Below, piece after piece: positions 38,601 through 47,623 of a stretch of DNA of 64,000 nt (its first letter is position 1; each line of letters starts with the position of its first letter). This DNA is from Fasciolopsis buskii (lineage: Eukaryota; Platyhelminthes; Trematoda; Plagiorchiida; Fasciolidae). The stretch lies in the NCBI GenBank assembly GCA_008360955.1, contig LUCM01009174.1, positions 321,389 to 385,388 on the forward strand, written 5' to 3'. A program made the position numbers and the translations under genes. The notes under the pieces were generated by a model, which made no database searches, was not told the DNA's origin, and worked only from the letters and a program-made list of their open reading frames with translations.

Positions 38601-41338
38601 CCAAACATTGAGGGAGGTTTGAAAACAGGAACTATCTAAAAATTACGTGTTATGCAAACTGCAAATATGACTTCCAACAAATGTACGCATCGCAAAAGCA
38701 GAAAAAAATGCTTCGTTTTTTTGATGTGCCGTAAACGTTTGTTGCTATACGTATTCCCTGACAGCACAAAAACAGTTTCTAGACATGCTTCCATCTTGGC
38801 AGTTTGCCCATTTTCACTCGGTGATGACGGTGAACGTAGGGATTGTTGCTAATGGCATAGACAAATTTGTCTTTGCCCAGCAAAACCATTGTTTCAATTA
38901 CTTGTTTGTGAACATTTGATGAGTACCTGTGGGCATATATCTGCTGGACATGCATTGTGCAACACGGAGATTGTTACTTGTTAAAGCGATAGTCTTGGGG
39001 TTTTAATGGTAATGCTCAGGTGCTGTCAGTCTGCCTTTTGACTTCGCCAAAACGTTGACCGGTGTGAGAAGCATGCAGCAACAAAAGAATTCATTTGTTT
39101 CTGATTTGATCGCATCATTAACGGAAACATATAAATGGCGCGAGGTCATCCTCAATGATAGGGCGGCATGTTTTGATATTCAACAGTTGTGATCTGCTCA
39201 CTACGGTGCGCTCACCTAGACCAATTATGAAACAAAATTGTAATGTTAGTATAAAACCTCGAGCAGTGAGCACGGTAACGTGCTTTATTCTTCTGTCAAA
39301 AAACAATCCTAGCACTAATCGTAAGTCAGAATTTAGTCGACTTCTAAAACGTAACATTTTGCAAGCACGACAAACCTAAAGCTGATTCTTCGTGATATTG
39401 AGTATTTATGCTTTCAGGAATCCCTTTTTATCAAACTGTATACAAGCAGCTCCAAATTAATATCAGGTGACGGAAGGAACATAATTATTTGTTGCCTGTC
39501 GACGATATTTCCACGAAACGCATAATTCTAAATCCAACCACTCATCCGAATTCAAAGCAAATTAGTACCACGTGAAAGATGAAAGACGTACCGAATTTTT
39601 GATAATTGCTTGTCTGATGTGGTGCCACTGAGCATCTGTGCAAGTTCCGTAGTCAGAAAGACAGTCGGTTTTTTGCCTCCCAGTGGCCACACCCAGGGGT
39701 GAAAGACCACTTTGCAGATCATTTTCCACGGTGAAATGCATACTTCCGTTTGTCAAATAAAAAATCACATTTATCCGCATTGTAACAGTTTCTGTCACGT
39801 CTGGACTGGAAGTCAGTACTGCAAAAGAAACAAAAATGTCGTTTACAAAGAACGGAAGATGTGCTTCAAATTGAAAACAAGAAATTGGCTGCGTCAAAAA
39901 GGCAGTCAGGTCAGATGTGCTCATTACCGCGACATCATGAATTATTTGCTTCACGCAAATGTTGCTGACTTGACTGGGCAAATAATTTAACGAATAAATG
40001 ATTATGCACAATAGAAACCGAAATTGTTCACCCACCTCGTTTTGTGCCTCTCCTAATTGTGATTTATTTGCTTATGTATGCATATCACTATCTACGGTAC
40101 AAAAATGATTTTCCTTATAAATGTGACAGTTTGCTCTCGGGCAAGAAATTTGTAGACCAAATTATCGATCCGTGCATACTGTCACGCTCAAAATGATGTT
40201 CACGAAAGGTTGGAGAGCTCAATTTTGTCACACGAGTGAAACAATTTGCGGACAATATATATTTCGTTGGCAACTTCTAACAGTTTTCGGTAATTTGTTT
40301 GATTCGAAAATGACTATTTTTTCTAGAAGATGGGCGATCTAGAACATCCCTCGAATAAATTAACCGCTACAACATACGAAATGAAAAACTGTGTCTGATG
40401 TATTGATGTTTTCCAGAACATAGGCTATCCACTTGCTTCACTGAGCAAAATGCAGTGCGCATGGAAAGTATTTGATAAGGTTTAACTTGACATTTCCGAG
40501 TTTATTGTTAAAATCTCTAGGTTACTTAAGTTGTTTTTATTTCTGATCAGTGCTTGTCCGCAGAAACCAGCATTGCGTGATGGATGTTTCCAAAAATAGG
40601 CAAGGTTGCTAGAAGAAACAAAAAGTGAACCGCTGGTTTTCCCATAAAACACAAAGAGCTTGCTACTGTCACTCCAGTCAAATGTAGCCAGGCTTCACAT
40701 TTCTTTACTGAATGTCTAGATTTATCCCTCATATGAACAGACTTCAAACAAATTGGTCACTTGTTATAAGAAAAACCAAATGAATCACAACACAAAATTT
40801 AGGAATCTCTTTAAACATCTAGTGGTTAAATGAAAACATATTTTTGCATCGCTTCGTCTTTAGACTGCACAAATTTTTGTGTCCAGTTCGCGAGAAAACA
40901 AACTACCCCAACAATGAGACTAATCGTGCATTTTCCGAAAGACAGGCAAATAGCAATCATTTTCTTATTGCAATATACTAAAATAAATTAGAATTGCACA
41001 ATAAATCCAAGCAGTAATTCTTTTGGTTGTGAGGTGCACAAAAAATCGAACGAGATCGATGTGATGTTTTTAATCGTTCTTTCGTCAAACGATAAGTACA
41101 TGACGCAATGAGTCAAACGATGTTATTTTCCGATATTCTACGAATGACAATATTACCCGTTCAAAACAAGTCAGACACTTGTTAGACCGTTTATGACTAG
41201 ACGTACCGGATGAGTATAGAATCTCGTCGAAACCACGAGAACGAAATTGTAAGGAAATTTCGTCCGATTCTAGATTGGGCATCAGAATGAAACTTGCACG
41301 ACTCGTTTCGTTTAGATTGAGCACCTTGGAGTAGTCGT
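8281..41338 (-). CDS. NRXN: Alpha-type neurexin gene, internal part (11 exons, both ends missing)
   Basis: Presynaptic single-pass adhesion receptor; in other animals alpha-neurexins bind neuroligins and other partners across the synapse. Eleven minus-strand exons join in phase: 41338-41207, 39818-39592, 38552-38379, 35357-34753, 29531-29185, 22624-22398, 21748-21640, 19920-19529, 14128-13964, 13117-12990 and 8648-8281. All are bounded by AG acceptors and GT donors, and every junction keeps the frame. The product reads LNS2-LNS3-EGF2-LNS4-LNS5-EGF3, about 957 codons. Family hallmarks are EGF2 with GWNRVVCDC, EGF3 with QQW...CDCSMTS, and recurring WH and LGG motifs in the LNS domains. LNS1, EGF1, LNS6, the membrane helix and the tail are not seen. 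CASPR/neurexin-IV relatives are less likely, because those carry discoidin and fibrinogen-like modules and a different order. Domain identity and exon chain are seen directly; synaptic function is inferred from the family. Confidence 0.93.
10351..10394 (+). repeat. Diverged copy of fold-back repeat loop
   Basis: GTGGTTAGTCTTTCTCAGGG and the following bases up to TCAAATATCACGG match 53015-53060 (GTGGGTAGTCTTTCTCAAAG ... TCAAATGCCCACGG) with several substitutions. It suggests a third dispersed member of that repeat family. Confidence 0.45.
12504..12530 (+). repeat. GT simple repeat
   Basis: Run of TG dinucleotides interrupted by CA and CG inside a neurexin intron. A microsatellite. Confidence 0.85.
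12990..13117 (-). CDS. NRXN: Neurexin exon: later strands of LNS5
   Basis: Acceptor CCCCAATTCTCAG, donor GTAAGC; 42 codons plus two bases. It encodes NSLTVHVDQEVIRID (family NLHTVKIDTKITTQI) and QLVLLGGVPK (family SDLYIGGVAK). All three minus-strand frames are largely open over this stretch, which produces the longer but unrelated ORFs at 12871-13341 and 13071-13304. The frame chosen here is the only one that fits the phase of both neighbours and aligns with LNS5. Confidence 0.92.
13118..13963 (-). other. NRXN: Neurexin intron (0.85 kb)
   Basis: Short intron inside LNS5, with GTAAAT donor and CAG acceptor. The short ORF at 13363-13569 shows no family features. Nothing else seen. Confidence 0.88.
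13964..14128 (-). CDS. NRXN: Neurexin exon: middle of LNS5
   Basis: A symmetrical exon of 55 whole codons. Acceptor ...AATTTTGATTTAG, donor GTAAAT. It encodes FGFILLVDYG, then DIVGLELVNGDLTIVC (family DFIVVELVKGYLHYVF) and NSNWHRIR (family NDNQWHNVMISRD). It joins the previous exon directly after LKADK and the next before VGRVWG, both in phase 0. Confidence 0.93.
18385..18424 (+). repeat. AT-rich microsatellite
   Basis: Alternating TA/TG purine-pyrimidine tract (catatatatatgtatgcat and following), partly self-complementary. Confidence 0.8.
19215..19240 (+). repeat. 13-base tandem duplication
   Basis: CTTCCCGTATTGA occurs twice in direct succession without mismatch. It looks like a recent slippage or repair event within an intron. 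Confidence 0.85.
19529..19920 (-). CDS. NRXN: Neurexin exon: end of LNS4 and start of LNS5
   Basis: 130 codons plus two leading bases; acceptor ...CAAAATTGACAG, donor GTGAGT after AAG. The first part closes LNS4: KQIIVGRS, then VFIGNVMSFWFNGLDIL (family FIGHLQSLTFNGMAYIDL). The second part opens LNS5 with DSYVQMEMNGSFDEFVLEFW (family SSYVALATLQ...LFFQFKT). NGS is a possible N-glycosylation site. No EGF module separates the two domains, as in other neurexins. The 144-codon plus-strand ORF at 19503-19937 is the antisense shadow of this exon. Confidence 0.94.
19921..21639 (-). other. NRXN: Neurexin intron (1.7 kb)
   Basis: Separates the middle and end of LNS4. The 85-codon minus-strand ORF at 19966-20223 directly precedes the acceptor of the next exon but has no LNS pattern. 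Nothing else recognisable. Confidence 0.85.
21640..21748 (-). CDS. NRXN: Neurexin exon: middle of LNS4
   Basis: A short exon of 36 codons plus one base, so short that it shows only once the frame is followed from its neighbours. Acceptor ...CACCTAACTAG, preceded by a T-rich tract; donor GTGAGT. It encodes VSDNLWHTIRIRRRERHL and LNFTVDN, matching the conserved [20 protein letters not shown] and TVDD strands of LNS4. NFT is a possible N-glycosylation site. It begins in phase 0 after the previous exon and shares a GAT codon (Asp) with the next. Confidence 0.93.
21749..22397 (-). other. NRXN: Neurexin intron (0.65 kb) at the splice-segment-3 position
   Basis: The shortest intron found. It sits at the LNS4 loop where vertebrate neurexins vary by alternative splicing. 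The 85-codon minus-strand ORF at 21965-22222 lies inside it; its sequence does not look like an LNS insert. Confidence 0.85.
22398..22624 (-). CDS. NRXN: Neurexin exon: start of LNS4
   Basis: Acceptor ends CCCTTGACGAACAG; the first two bases complete the codon split by the EGF2 exon. Donor GTGTGT follows a whole codon. It encodes DVILRFRTKHKNGLLLTT and then CLELRVNAGYVQLIYDFG, aligning with the vertebrate LNS4 segments DVSLRFRSQRAYGILMAT and LRLELDAGRVKLTVNL. The exon stops at the loop where vertebrate neurexins carry alternative splice segment 3. Confidence 0.95.
22625..29184 (-). other. NRXN: Neurexin intron (6.6 kb) with a nested ORF
   Basis: The longest intron between two recognised exons, separating EGF2 from LNS4. 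It contains the 184-codon cysteine-rich ORF at 25067-25621 on the same strand, plus several short ORFs without features. No intact mobile element seen. Confidence 0.85.
25067..25621 (-). CDS. Nested cysteine-rich ORF of unknown function (intron of neurexin)
   Basis: 184 codons to a TAG stop, opening at a GTG, with the first ATG about 39 codons in. The start may therefore be elsewhere, or this may be an exon. It has around eleven cysteines, most in two groups: ICPNVQTGCYVQKTQF ... GCNLCC in the middle and FWCVRCKSTL ... FYCIP at the end. The spacing is loosely like a three-finger (Ly6/uPAR) domain, a family common in fluke surface proteins, but the expected closing CC-x-CN is missing and I see no signal peptide. 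It is the longest ORF not explained by neurexin. Alternatives are a nested gene, a retroposed pseudogene, an alternative exon, or chance. Confidence 0.35.
   Translation of the reverse strand: MENEGVKIKHQLHLGINSTTLRTSEISSFEIGLQRSIGDSMICPNVQTGCYVQKTQFMTHCITAQKAGHLALWFVGCNLCCTKSSHVLMHAGIISINGKHFETFFHYTYPQPLASAFCSTPRSWFGKLFHHLRLGATAGWLYASTVTGENPITSIKTFWCVRCKSTLILTPSDNVFYCIPDDTN
29185..29531 (-). CDS. NRXN: Neurexin exon: end of LNS3 plus EGF2
   Basis: Entered after TTTTTCTGTTGCTCAG with one base that completes the previous codon, and left at donor GTAAGT one base into a codon. IFYLGGVPE and DFVGCLGDF are the closing strands of LNS3 (family LYLGGLPE and GYVGCIRDL). EGF2 follows, with cysteine spacing C-x4-C-x5-C-x8-C-x-C-x9-C, including NGGRCASGWNRVVCDC. 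The GWNR...CDC core is nearly diagnostic for neurexin EGF2. ORFs in the other frames here (plus strand 29219-29452, minus 29167-29511) are shadows. Confidence 0.96.
29532..34752 (-). other. NRXN: Neurexin intron (5.2 kb)
   Basis: Interrupts LNS3 within an ATG codon. It holds one copy of a dispersed repeat (31515-31587). The 100-codon plus-strand ORF at 30209-30511 and the 99-codon minus-strand ORF at 33377-33676 show no recognisable domain. Confidence 0.85.
31515..31587 (+). repeat. Dispersed repeat, single-arm copy
   Basis: CACGGTAGTCGAAACGTTTG through AACATTACATCATTCACAAT matches the right arm of the fold-back structure at 53054-53122 with scattered substitutions. Its reverse complement matches the left arm at 52945-53019, including the AGATGTAAT core. 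The three together define an interspersed repeat of about 75 bases or more. Confidence 0.75.
34753..35357 (-). CDS. NRXN: Neurexin exon: end of LNS2 and most of LNS3
   Basis: The largest exon seen: 605 bases, 201 codons plus two bases. Acceptor ACTGCTTTTCAG, donor GTGAGT. The first 45 or so residues finish LNS2, with two cysteines in the GCEISDEC stretch. LNS3 follows: PGGYIRIPGW (family FISLPKW), then GELAFRFRTNELNGLLIYSS, then FDIFAMELRNGHLFCVI (family VDFFAIEMLDGHLYLLL), then DGKEHKVQIHF. The last in this series carries His in the position of the usual Trp-His pair. The exon ends two bases into a codon that the next exon completes as ATG (Met). The plus-strand ORFs over it are shadows. Confidence 0.95.
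35358..38378 (-). other. NRXN: Neurexin intron (3.0 kb)
   Basis: Lies between the two exons that share LNS2's end. It contains a 139-codon plus-strand ORF (37874-38293) with a hydrophobic stretch, overlapped by an 84-codon antisense ORF; neither is recognised. Otherwise featureless. Confidence 0.85.
37874..38293 (+). other. Unassigned ORF opposite to neurexin
   Basis: 139 codons with a hydrophobic run FWFLLVLVIGTYTLSYLV (around residues 32-49) and several cysteines. It lies in a neurexin intron on the opposite strand, ending about 85 bases before an exon. No family, no start context and no splice evidence. It may be chance. Confidence 0.15.
38379..38552 (-). CDS. NRXN: Neurexin exon: end of LNS2
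   Basis: A symmetrical exon of 58 whole codons between acceptor CTCATTTGCAG and donor GTGAGT, so skipping it would keep the frame. It starts with the LVISLDNQPP strand (family VTISVDG), continues to AVYLGIRP (family FFYVGG) and closes with FQGCIRR, the NFMGCLKE-type cysteine motif near the end of an LNS domain. It joins the next exon in phase 0. Confidence 0.9.
38553..39591 (-). other. NRXN: Neurexin intron (1.0 kb) at the splice-segment-2 position
   Basis: Falls exactly at the LNS2 loop where vertebrate neurexins insert alternative segment 2. No small in-phase exon was evident when I read through, but a mini-exon of a few codons could be missed by eye. Confidence 0.85.
39592..39818 (-). CDS. 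NRXN: Neurexin exon: middle of LNS2
   Basis: Entered after a strong acceptor (TTTGTTTCTTTTGCAG) and left at donor GTACGT after a whole codon. It carries the middle strands of LNS2: a YLTNGSMHF strand-turn and AQWHHIRQ, the counterpart of the conserved NDNAWHDVKV motif. Between them is a longer loop with two close cysteines (CLSDYGTC). The exon ends exactly where vertebrate neurexins place alternative splice segment 2. The overlapping plus-strand ORF at 39712-39990 is a shadow. Confidence 0.9.
39819..41206 (-). other. NRXN: Neurexin intron (1.4 kb)
   Basis: Separates the first two LNS2 exons. It contains only a 66-codon ORF (40547-40747) with no recognisable feature. Confidence 0.85.
41207..41338 (-). 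CDS. NRXN: Neurexin exon: start of LNS2
   Basis: First confidently recognised exon of the gene. It follows an acceptor ending CTTGACTTGCAG, opens with two bases of a split codon, and ends one base into a codon before donor GTACGT. It encodes the first strands of LNS2; DEISLQFRSRGFDEILYSS lines up with the SDEITLSFKT...NGLML region of vertebrate neurexin. LNET holds a possible N-glycosylation site. The next exon begins with TA, so the split codon reads GTA (Val) and the frame holds. The exon upstream of it is uncertain (see the candidate at 41812-41914). Confidence 0.88.
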
Positions 41339-41811
41339 CTGCAAGTCAAGGGTGAAAAACGTTATGGAGTAAAATCAAGCCAAATTGCTTGGGAAAAAGA
41401 TAACAAAAATGTTTGATTGTTTTCGTGTGCACAGGTGATCTGTTAGTGTGCGATGAGGATCTAACCGGAATTCCTTTCATATGTGGAAATATTTTCCCCA
41501 AATCACGACTGTTTCTCATTTCTGATTTGAAATAAGACAGCTATAAATATCAACCTAACCTTTACGTTTGACTGTACACGTGCAAATCGCGGCCTGTTTG
41601 ATTGGTATGCACTAAGGATTCAATTGAGCCTTAGCGCGTGTGATATAGTTGGGAGAAATAGTACGACAGACGTAAGACACCAGACATTAGTATGGCTTTT
41701 ACCGCCCTCATAAAGTTGGCAATGATGAAATCACTTGAATCTGCCGCGTTTTAACAAACTTGAAAAGGCAGTTGGGTGACCAGTATTACTAATCTGATCG
41801 AGAAACGGTAC

Positions 41812-41914
41812 CTGATTCATCGGATAGTACACGTTTGTTTATCGCGCTTTCTAATGCGACAACCGTACATGAAAACGCGCAAATGAAGTCGCCATTCCAC
41901 GTGAAACTCGTGCT
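41812..41914 (-). other. NRXN: Possible upstream neurexin exon (weak)
   Basis: Bounded by a T-rich acceptor (ACTTTTTTTCCCGAG) and donor GTACCG. Its open frame ends one base into a codon, which is exactly the phase the exon at 41207-41338 needs and would give a GAC codon at the join. It encodes FTWNGDFICAFSCT, which does not show a clear EGF1 cysteine pattern. Splice fit supports it; sequence similarity does not. Confidence 0.3.
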
Positions 41915-43952
41915 CTCGGGAAAAAAAGTAAGTCGATAACGTAGAAAACTTTTGATCTGTTTTGGATTCAACCTTCACAAGGCCGGTTCGTCTTTATGTC
42001 TTGTCAAGACAGCTTCTTGATGGTGCATCAAGCATGGTCTTCGTAGTTGCGAGCAATTCGTGATTAATTGCACCGTTGAAAACACTTTTTCAGTTATTTG
42101 TTCAAAAGTGTTCTCTTTTCTATCCCCACGCTAATCGGAAATAAATTTCACAGCGCCGTAGTATTGTGACAATACTGACTGGCTGGCACGAAGCTTCAAG
42201 TTTACGGATAAATAAACACGATTCCGGTTGAAAATTTCTCCATAAGTTAAAATACATTGGCGGTGTCATTTAATGCACATTGTCTATTAAACTGTCTGTT
42301 GTTGGCATCATCTGCCCAGTAAAAAACCAGTCGCCATTAAACGATATCAGACATAGATAGGAAAAGCTAGTAGTTTGCCGCGAAAAGTTTTACCGACCCG
42401 TTTCTATCGCCTTATGTTTTCAAGGCTGTTAATCGCAAAAAGAATATCAACTTATGTCAAACGGTAGTGAGGAGCGAAACCTGAGAGAGACCGTCACCTT
42501 CCGATCTAAGTTGTTACAAGGTAACAGATGTCACATCCACACTCAAGCATTACCACCAATGGCGCGGAACGGAATCTTGCAATAATTTTTGGTTTTTTAA
42601 CAAAGGAATGCTCAGTACATCATGTCGAATAACAATGCCTTTGATTCCTGTATATTAGGTGATACAAAGATCACTCTTTTCAACTTCATCATCGAGCGTT
42701 TCCAAGTTTTGCTTATAGCACTCAAGAGATACGTTTACCCAAGCCCAGTGTGCTCTATGGTGTACCAATCGCCTTTCCCAGTGTTGTGATTGTCTAAAGA
42801 ATCCAACAAAATAATTGAGGCACACAAAATTAGTTGTGCTGAATTGTAATTTATCAAGGCTTAAAGTTCGATAGTCGACGGTTAACTAGTAGTCAAAACG
42901 GTAAGCACATGTGATTCCATCCGAATGGCATCATGGCATCATGCGACCGCATTTATTACCATTGATGTACACTAGGTTTCCAATCAGCTATGATTGTGAA
43001 TCATGGCCTGCAACAAGTTGACAAAATGTCTCCCGTGTGGTTTCGTCAGACGTACACGTTTCCCATTAACAAAACAGCGTCATTCGTAGGATGACATTTC
43101 TCGGGTCTTTCATCTTGCGCAATTCAATCACGACAACAAATTTGGTCAGCTCACTTGGAGAAAAAAGATGCTATTGGTTCTGCTAAAATTCCTAAACAAT
43201 TGCTTGAATTCAAGGTCTTAACAAGTGCAGAATTGGTACCAGTTTGCGTCAGTGTAAGTGTAACGAGAATACGGAATGAAGTTTGTCTCGGATAAATTTC
43301 AACTTAAATTCGCATTACAAGAAAAAGAAGCTAAAATAATAGATGCAAGGCGACACTTGTCCAATAACTTGCTTATCTGGCCAGTACAGTTATATATACG
43401 CCGGGAAGCGAACAAAATGGTGCTCTCAAAATATGTGAATTACTTGATCAGTTAATCTAGAATTAAAGAAAACATTGAAAAAAGAGCAATAAATCGCGGG
43501 GACTGGAATGGCGGATCCTGTGGTTGTCGACGCTGATGAATCAATTCCAACTTAAGCCAATGAGCAACGTGGCAAACTCAAATTCCGTTTCTCATCCCGA
43601 GACTATTGTGGAAGACATATTTTTGGAACCTCCCTTAACGATATTGGAACAGATTCAGTAATTTTATGGCTGAGGCTTCTAATGTCACCACAGTTTGCTC
43701 ATGGCGACCCGTCCATGGGGTACCCTGTACATCAGGAAAAGTTTTAATACCTAGGTGGTGACCCGCATCTGCCAGGTGCGAAATATCTTTATTGCAAACC
43801 AGCATCTATGCATTTTTTCCTCTTTTATTTGCCTCGTTTCTGCGTACTATTAGCAACCAGGGAAGGAAATCGAAAAAAACAAGCTAGTTCTGCAACAGTT
43901 TCACACCCTATGGGTACCTGGGAAGATTTTTAACGAAATATCGATCATGTGC

Positions 43953-44255
43953 TCATAGTTGAGCAAAACACAACTTGATTATGTTAAAGCGCATTTGGAA
44001 TGCTTTTTTTATCCTTCTCCGCCCATGTACTAATAATATGCAAGATACGCGAAAGACTGTGTTGTTTGGGACTAGAACATTCAAATAGTGATGAAGATAT
44101 TCTTGGGAGTATTGTAGTTTGTCGATTCCAAAGACCGTCAAGTGATTTTCGGAGGTTTTAATCTCGGACGTTGAAATATCCGGCTGATTTGGTGTACTAC
44201 GATTTACTCTAAAATGAAGCAACAACCGAACATTATCATGGCTACTCATTCTCAA
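43953..44255 (-). other. Unassigned ORF behind a good acceptor
   Basis: 100 codons. A strong acceptor-like tract (GTTGCTTCATTTTAG) lies inside, after which STPNQPDISTSEIKTSE and LTVFGIDKLQYSQEYL follow. It lies where an LNS1 exon could be, but no LNS motif is visible. Confidence 0.2.
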
Positions 44256-44493
44256 TGCATTTTACGTCTGACAAACTTCGTCAATGACATACTACGGTCA
44301 TTTCTATTTCGCACATAGTTTTACTTACTTGCATCCAGTATACCTCTAAATGCGGTTGTACGGAGTGAACAATTTGTGGACGAAACACAGTGTAATAGGG
44401 AACAGATGGAACAAATAATCCCAAAAATGTGCCGGAATATATTTGATACATCCGTACGCATCACACGCATCCTTCCCACTTCCGAGATTTGAC

Positions 44494-44513
44494 GAGAGAG
44501 CGAGAGAGAGAGA
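44494..44513 (+). repeat. GA simple repeat
   Basis: Purine-rich (GA)n tract, interrupted once by C. Confidence 0.8.
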
Positions 44514-47500
44514 AACAGGAGGGGATATTTGCTTTGGTTTTAGGAAAATATTACGACATTTCCATTGATACACAATCTTTTCATCGCGACACGGAATTGA
44601 TCGAGAGGGGATGAAAGTCGTGTTCTACTCCGTGCGGGAGTTCATGATAACTTTCAGGCCAAGGGTTACTGTGGGGCCGGCCACAGTCGAAGTGACAACA
44701 ACACATCAGTTTTAGTTCCCCCAGGATAAGCGATGAACCTTATGTCACCAGAAATACCGTCTGGTATGAAAACAAAACACGGTTGGGAAAATCGAGACAA
44801 GTTCACGCGTCCGGCTGGTTAGGTTTAACCGGAGGTCTTTGTGAGCTTCTCTTATTGGTTGAAAATGTGAACGAATTTGTGCGTCCGTGGTGTGGAGAAA
44901 ATTTGAACCAATCCGGAGCAAATGTTCCTGTCAACTTTGACATTTTATACATGAAACAGTGGAATACGGCCGTATCAGCGTCTGAGTTAAAATTGCTTAC
45001 TACTTATCATGTAGAACGACGGACATGTTTCTCATGCTTCGGATCATGCAAATAAGGAAAAATCTGGAGGGACAAATGACGATCACAATTCCAACCGGTA
45101 CCATTTAACAGTAATCTACGGCAAGACCGGCCAGGTGTTTTTTGCTCTTGGGAGGACGTTCGTGGCAAATTCTTTGGGGAAAATGACACATTATTATTCG
45201 CTGACGAAAAATACAAAATTTCTGATCTGTCGTTTGGGTTCACTGATGAAACTCTTTTTGATTAAGATTAATGTTGATTACTCTCACTTAGTGAACTGAG
45301 GAACCATATTCCGTTAGTCATTGAAAGGTGGGCAGTTGACTTATAAGCTTGTTTTTGGTTGAACAAAATATACCCAAATTAAAATAGAAACTTAATACCT
45401 ACAGGCATATCAACTGCGGCACCAGTGGGATAATTCTCCTTGTAGACATTTTGTTCTACACTGTGTTGAGCTACTTATGAGTAGATACATAAGCATCACC
45501 GAATGCTTGAACAAATCATTTGCCCTCATACAGGCAAAATTTTGTATTCACATGAGAATATGGTAGAAACTGTCTATAAAATTTTATTTTTATTCCATAT
45601 AAACTGGAGGTTTTCAATGTGCACGTTCTAATGTGCCTATGCGTTTTCTGTGCACGTTCTTCCTGGGAGAAGTCAATCCAGATATAGCATGAAATTTCAG
45701 ATGAACTCCTAGAAACAGGGGATGGTCACCTTGCATTTTAAGCTTCATTACCTAAAATCAGTGCTAATCAGTGGCTATCGAACTTCGACTTGCACATCCA
45801 AACATCAAGTAAAATTATTCCTCTCACAGCGTAATATACATTATTGATCACGTTCATCAAACAGCTAACTTCTGTAGATCGTTCATAAGTCATTTTGTCA
45901 TATTTGGATCCGTTACAGAACAATCCTAAATTCAGAGCTCCCTCGATTTGACCCACAGTCTGTGACGGTACGAAAACGGAGACGGACATTTGTTATATCA
46001 TTCAGAAGTGAACCATCTGGCAATTATAATAGAAGGTTCAAAGTGATTCACCCCGGGGTTGTGTCCCACATATGGGTTGACAGTTACCTAATACCGTTAA
46101 ATCCTAGGAAGAGAAAACGGTTTTCAGTTGCGTTTCTTGACCTACTCTGTTTCAATCGATCTATGAAGCTGCACGGTGGACCGAATTTTTCTTCCAAAAC
46201 AATTATCTTTAATTTTGAGATTTCTGCCTGGAAATCAATGTCACTGAAAAGTAACGGATTACTGAAAAATACAATTAGTGCATATCTGATTTAAAATAAG
46301 GGAAGTAAGTGGCTGGCCTTCTGCTCCTCAGACTAACTACCCCCAAGTGCGAATCCGATTCCATGACGTGTACAGGAAGGCCGCCTCACGCAACAGAAGT
46401 CTAGCTACTTTTAATTCATTTTTAGACCGTTCAATTCTCTGACTTCGAAAGCATTGCTGATCAAAGGCTGTGACTACGAAATGACCTTGATCAATTTCTC
46501 GTCAAGCGCATTAGGCTGCTTTAATCACTTAAATTACACATTCGATTGTAAATAGGCGCATGTAGTCTGCGACAACCCTTATTGTGTTAAACGACCTAAA
46601 TACATTTTGGTGACCCTACATTTCCGCACATTTGATCGCTATTCGCGCGTGAATAAACGGTAGGGCACTTTTCGTTGGATGTGTTCCGTTGAACAGTTTG
46701 AATTGTAGTGTTGGTGCAATTCTGTCCCCGTCTTTTCTTCTATTCTGCTTCATTATTGCATGTTGCAAAATGAAATACTTTTTAGGATTCAAACAACGAG
46801 GTACGAGAAGGAAACTGGAATAAGTGTTTGTCAACCTGGCCATTAAAATGTTTGCATGTTTCCAGTTGACTGGCCCACAGCCATGATATTGTGAGGCAAC
46901 ATTTGATTCGTATTGTTTACACAGATTTTATTACTTAATTTGATGTTCATCGTGAAAAGACACTGATCAGATCGAGAAAGCTCCTGCAGTAATTTATTTC
47001 TGTTGAGCAGTGAACATCTTAATTAACTTGTTATGCATGAAGTTACTCATCAGTACACCCAAGTGCAATCTATTCGCCCGTCGGATGTCTATTTCGGGAT
47101 ACCAAACAATAGTGAAGATGAACATGGATATGTTTTATCCGGTATAGTGCAAAAAGCTACTATGCCACCATGGAGAGCGAAAATTATTTTACTCAGAACT
47201 AAACATGAATCAAGTTGTATGCTTTCTTGAATATTTATTTATCCAACCAGGAAAATCAACAACCGTATTTTGCAGCAAAAGGCAAATGAGGTAGCAGTTT
47301 ATCAGCTTTTGCGCCATTTTCGTATCACGCTGAATCATTACGCTTATTCATCTTACAGTTGGAACTCGCAACTCGTTAGTACGATACTTAGAAGCATTCT
47401 AGTGCAATTTTGTTCATGTGTTGTGCACACACTCACAGCAATACACACGAACACAAGGCCAAAACTGCAGGGCAAATTCGGGACAAACAATTGTGAGTCA

Positions 47501-47623
47501 TGCGCTTTGGATTTGCCGTTGCGGATGATTTCCAGCCATGACGAATCAAATGCATAACGTTATTTATTAACAATGAGATAAGCATTCATACTCCAAGATG
47601 ATTTCGCGCTACGTCGGGTGGTG

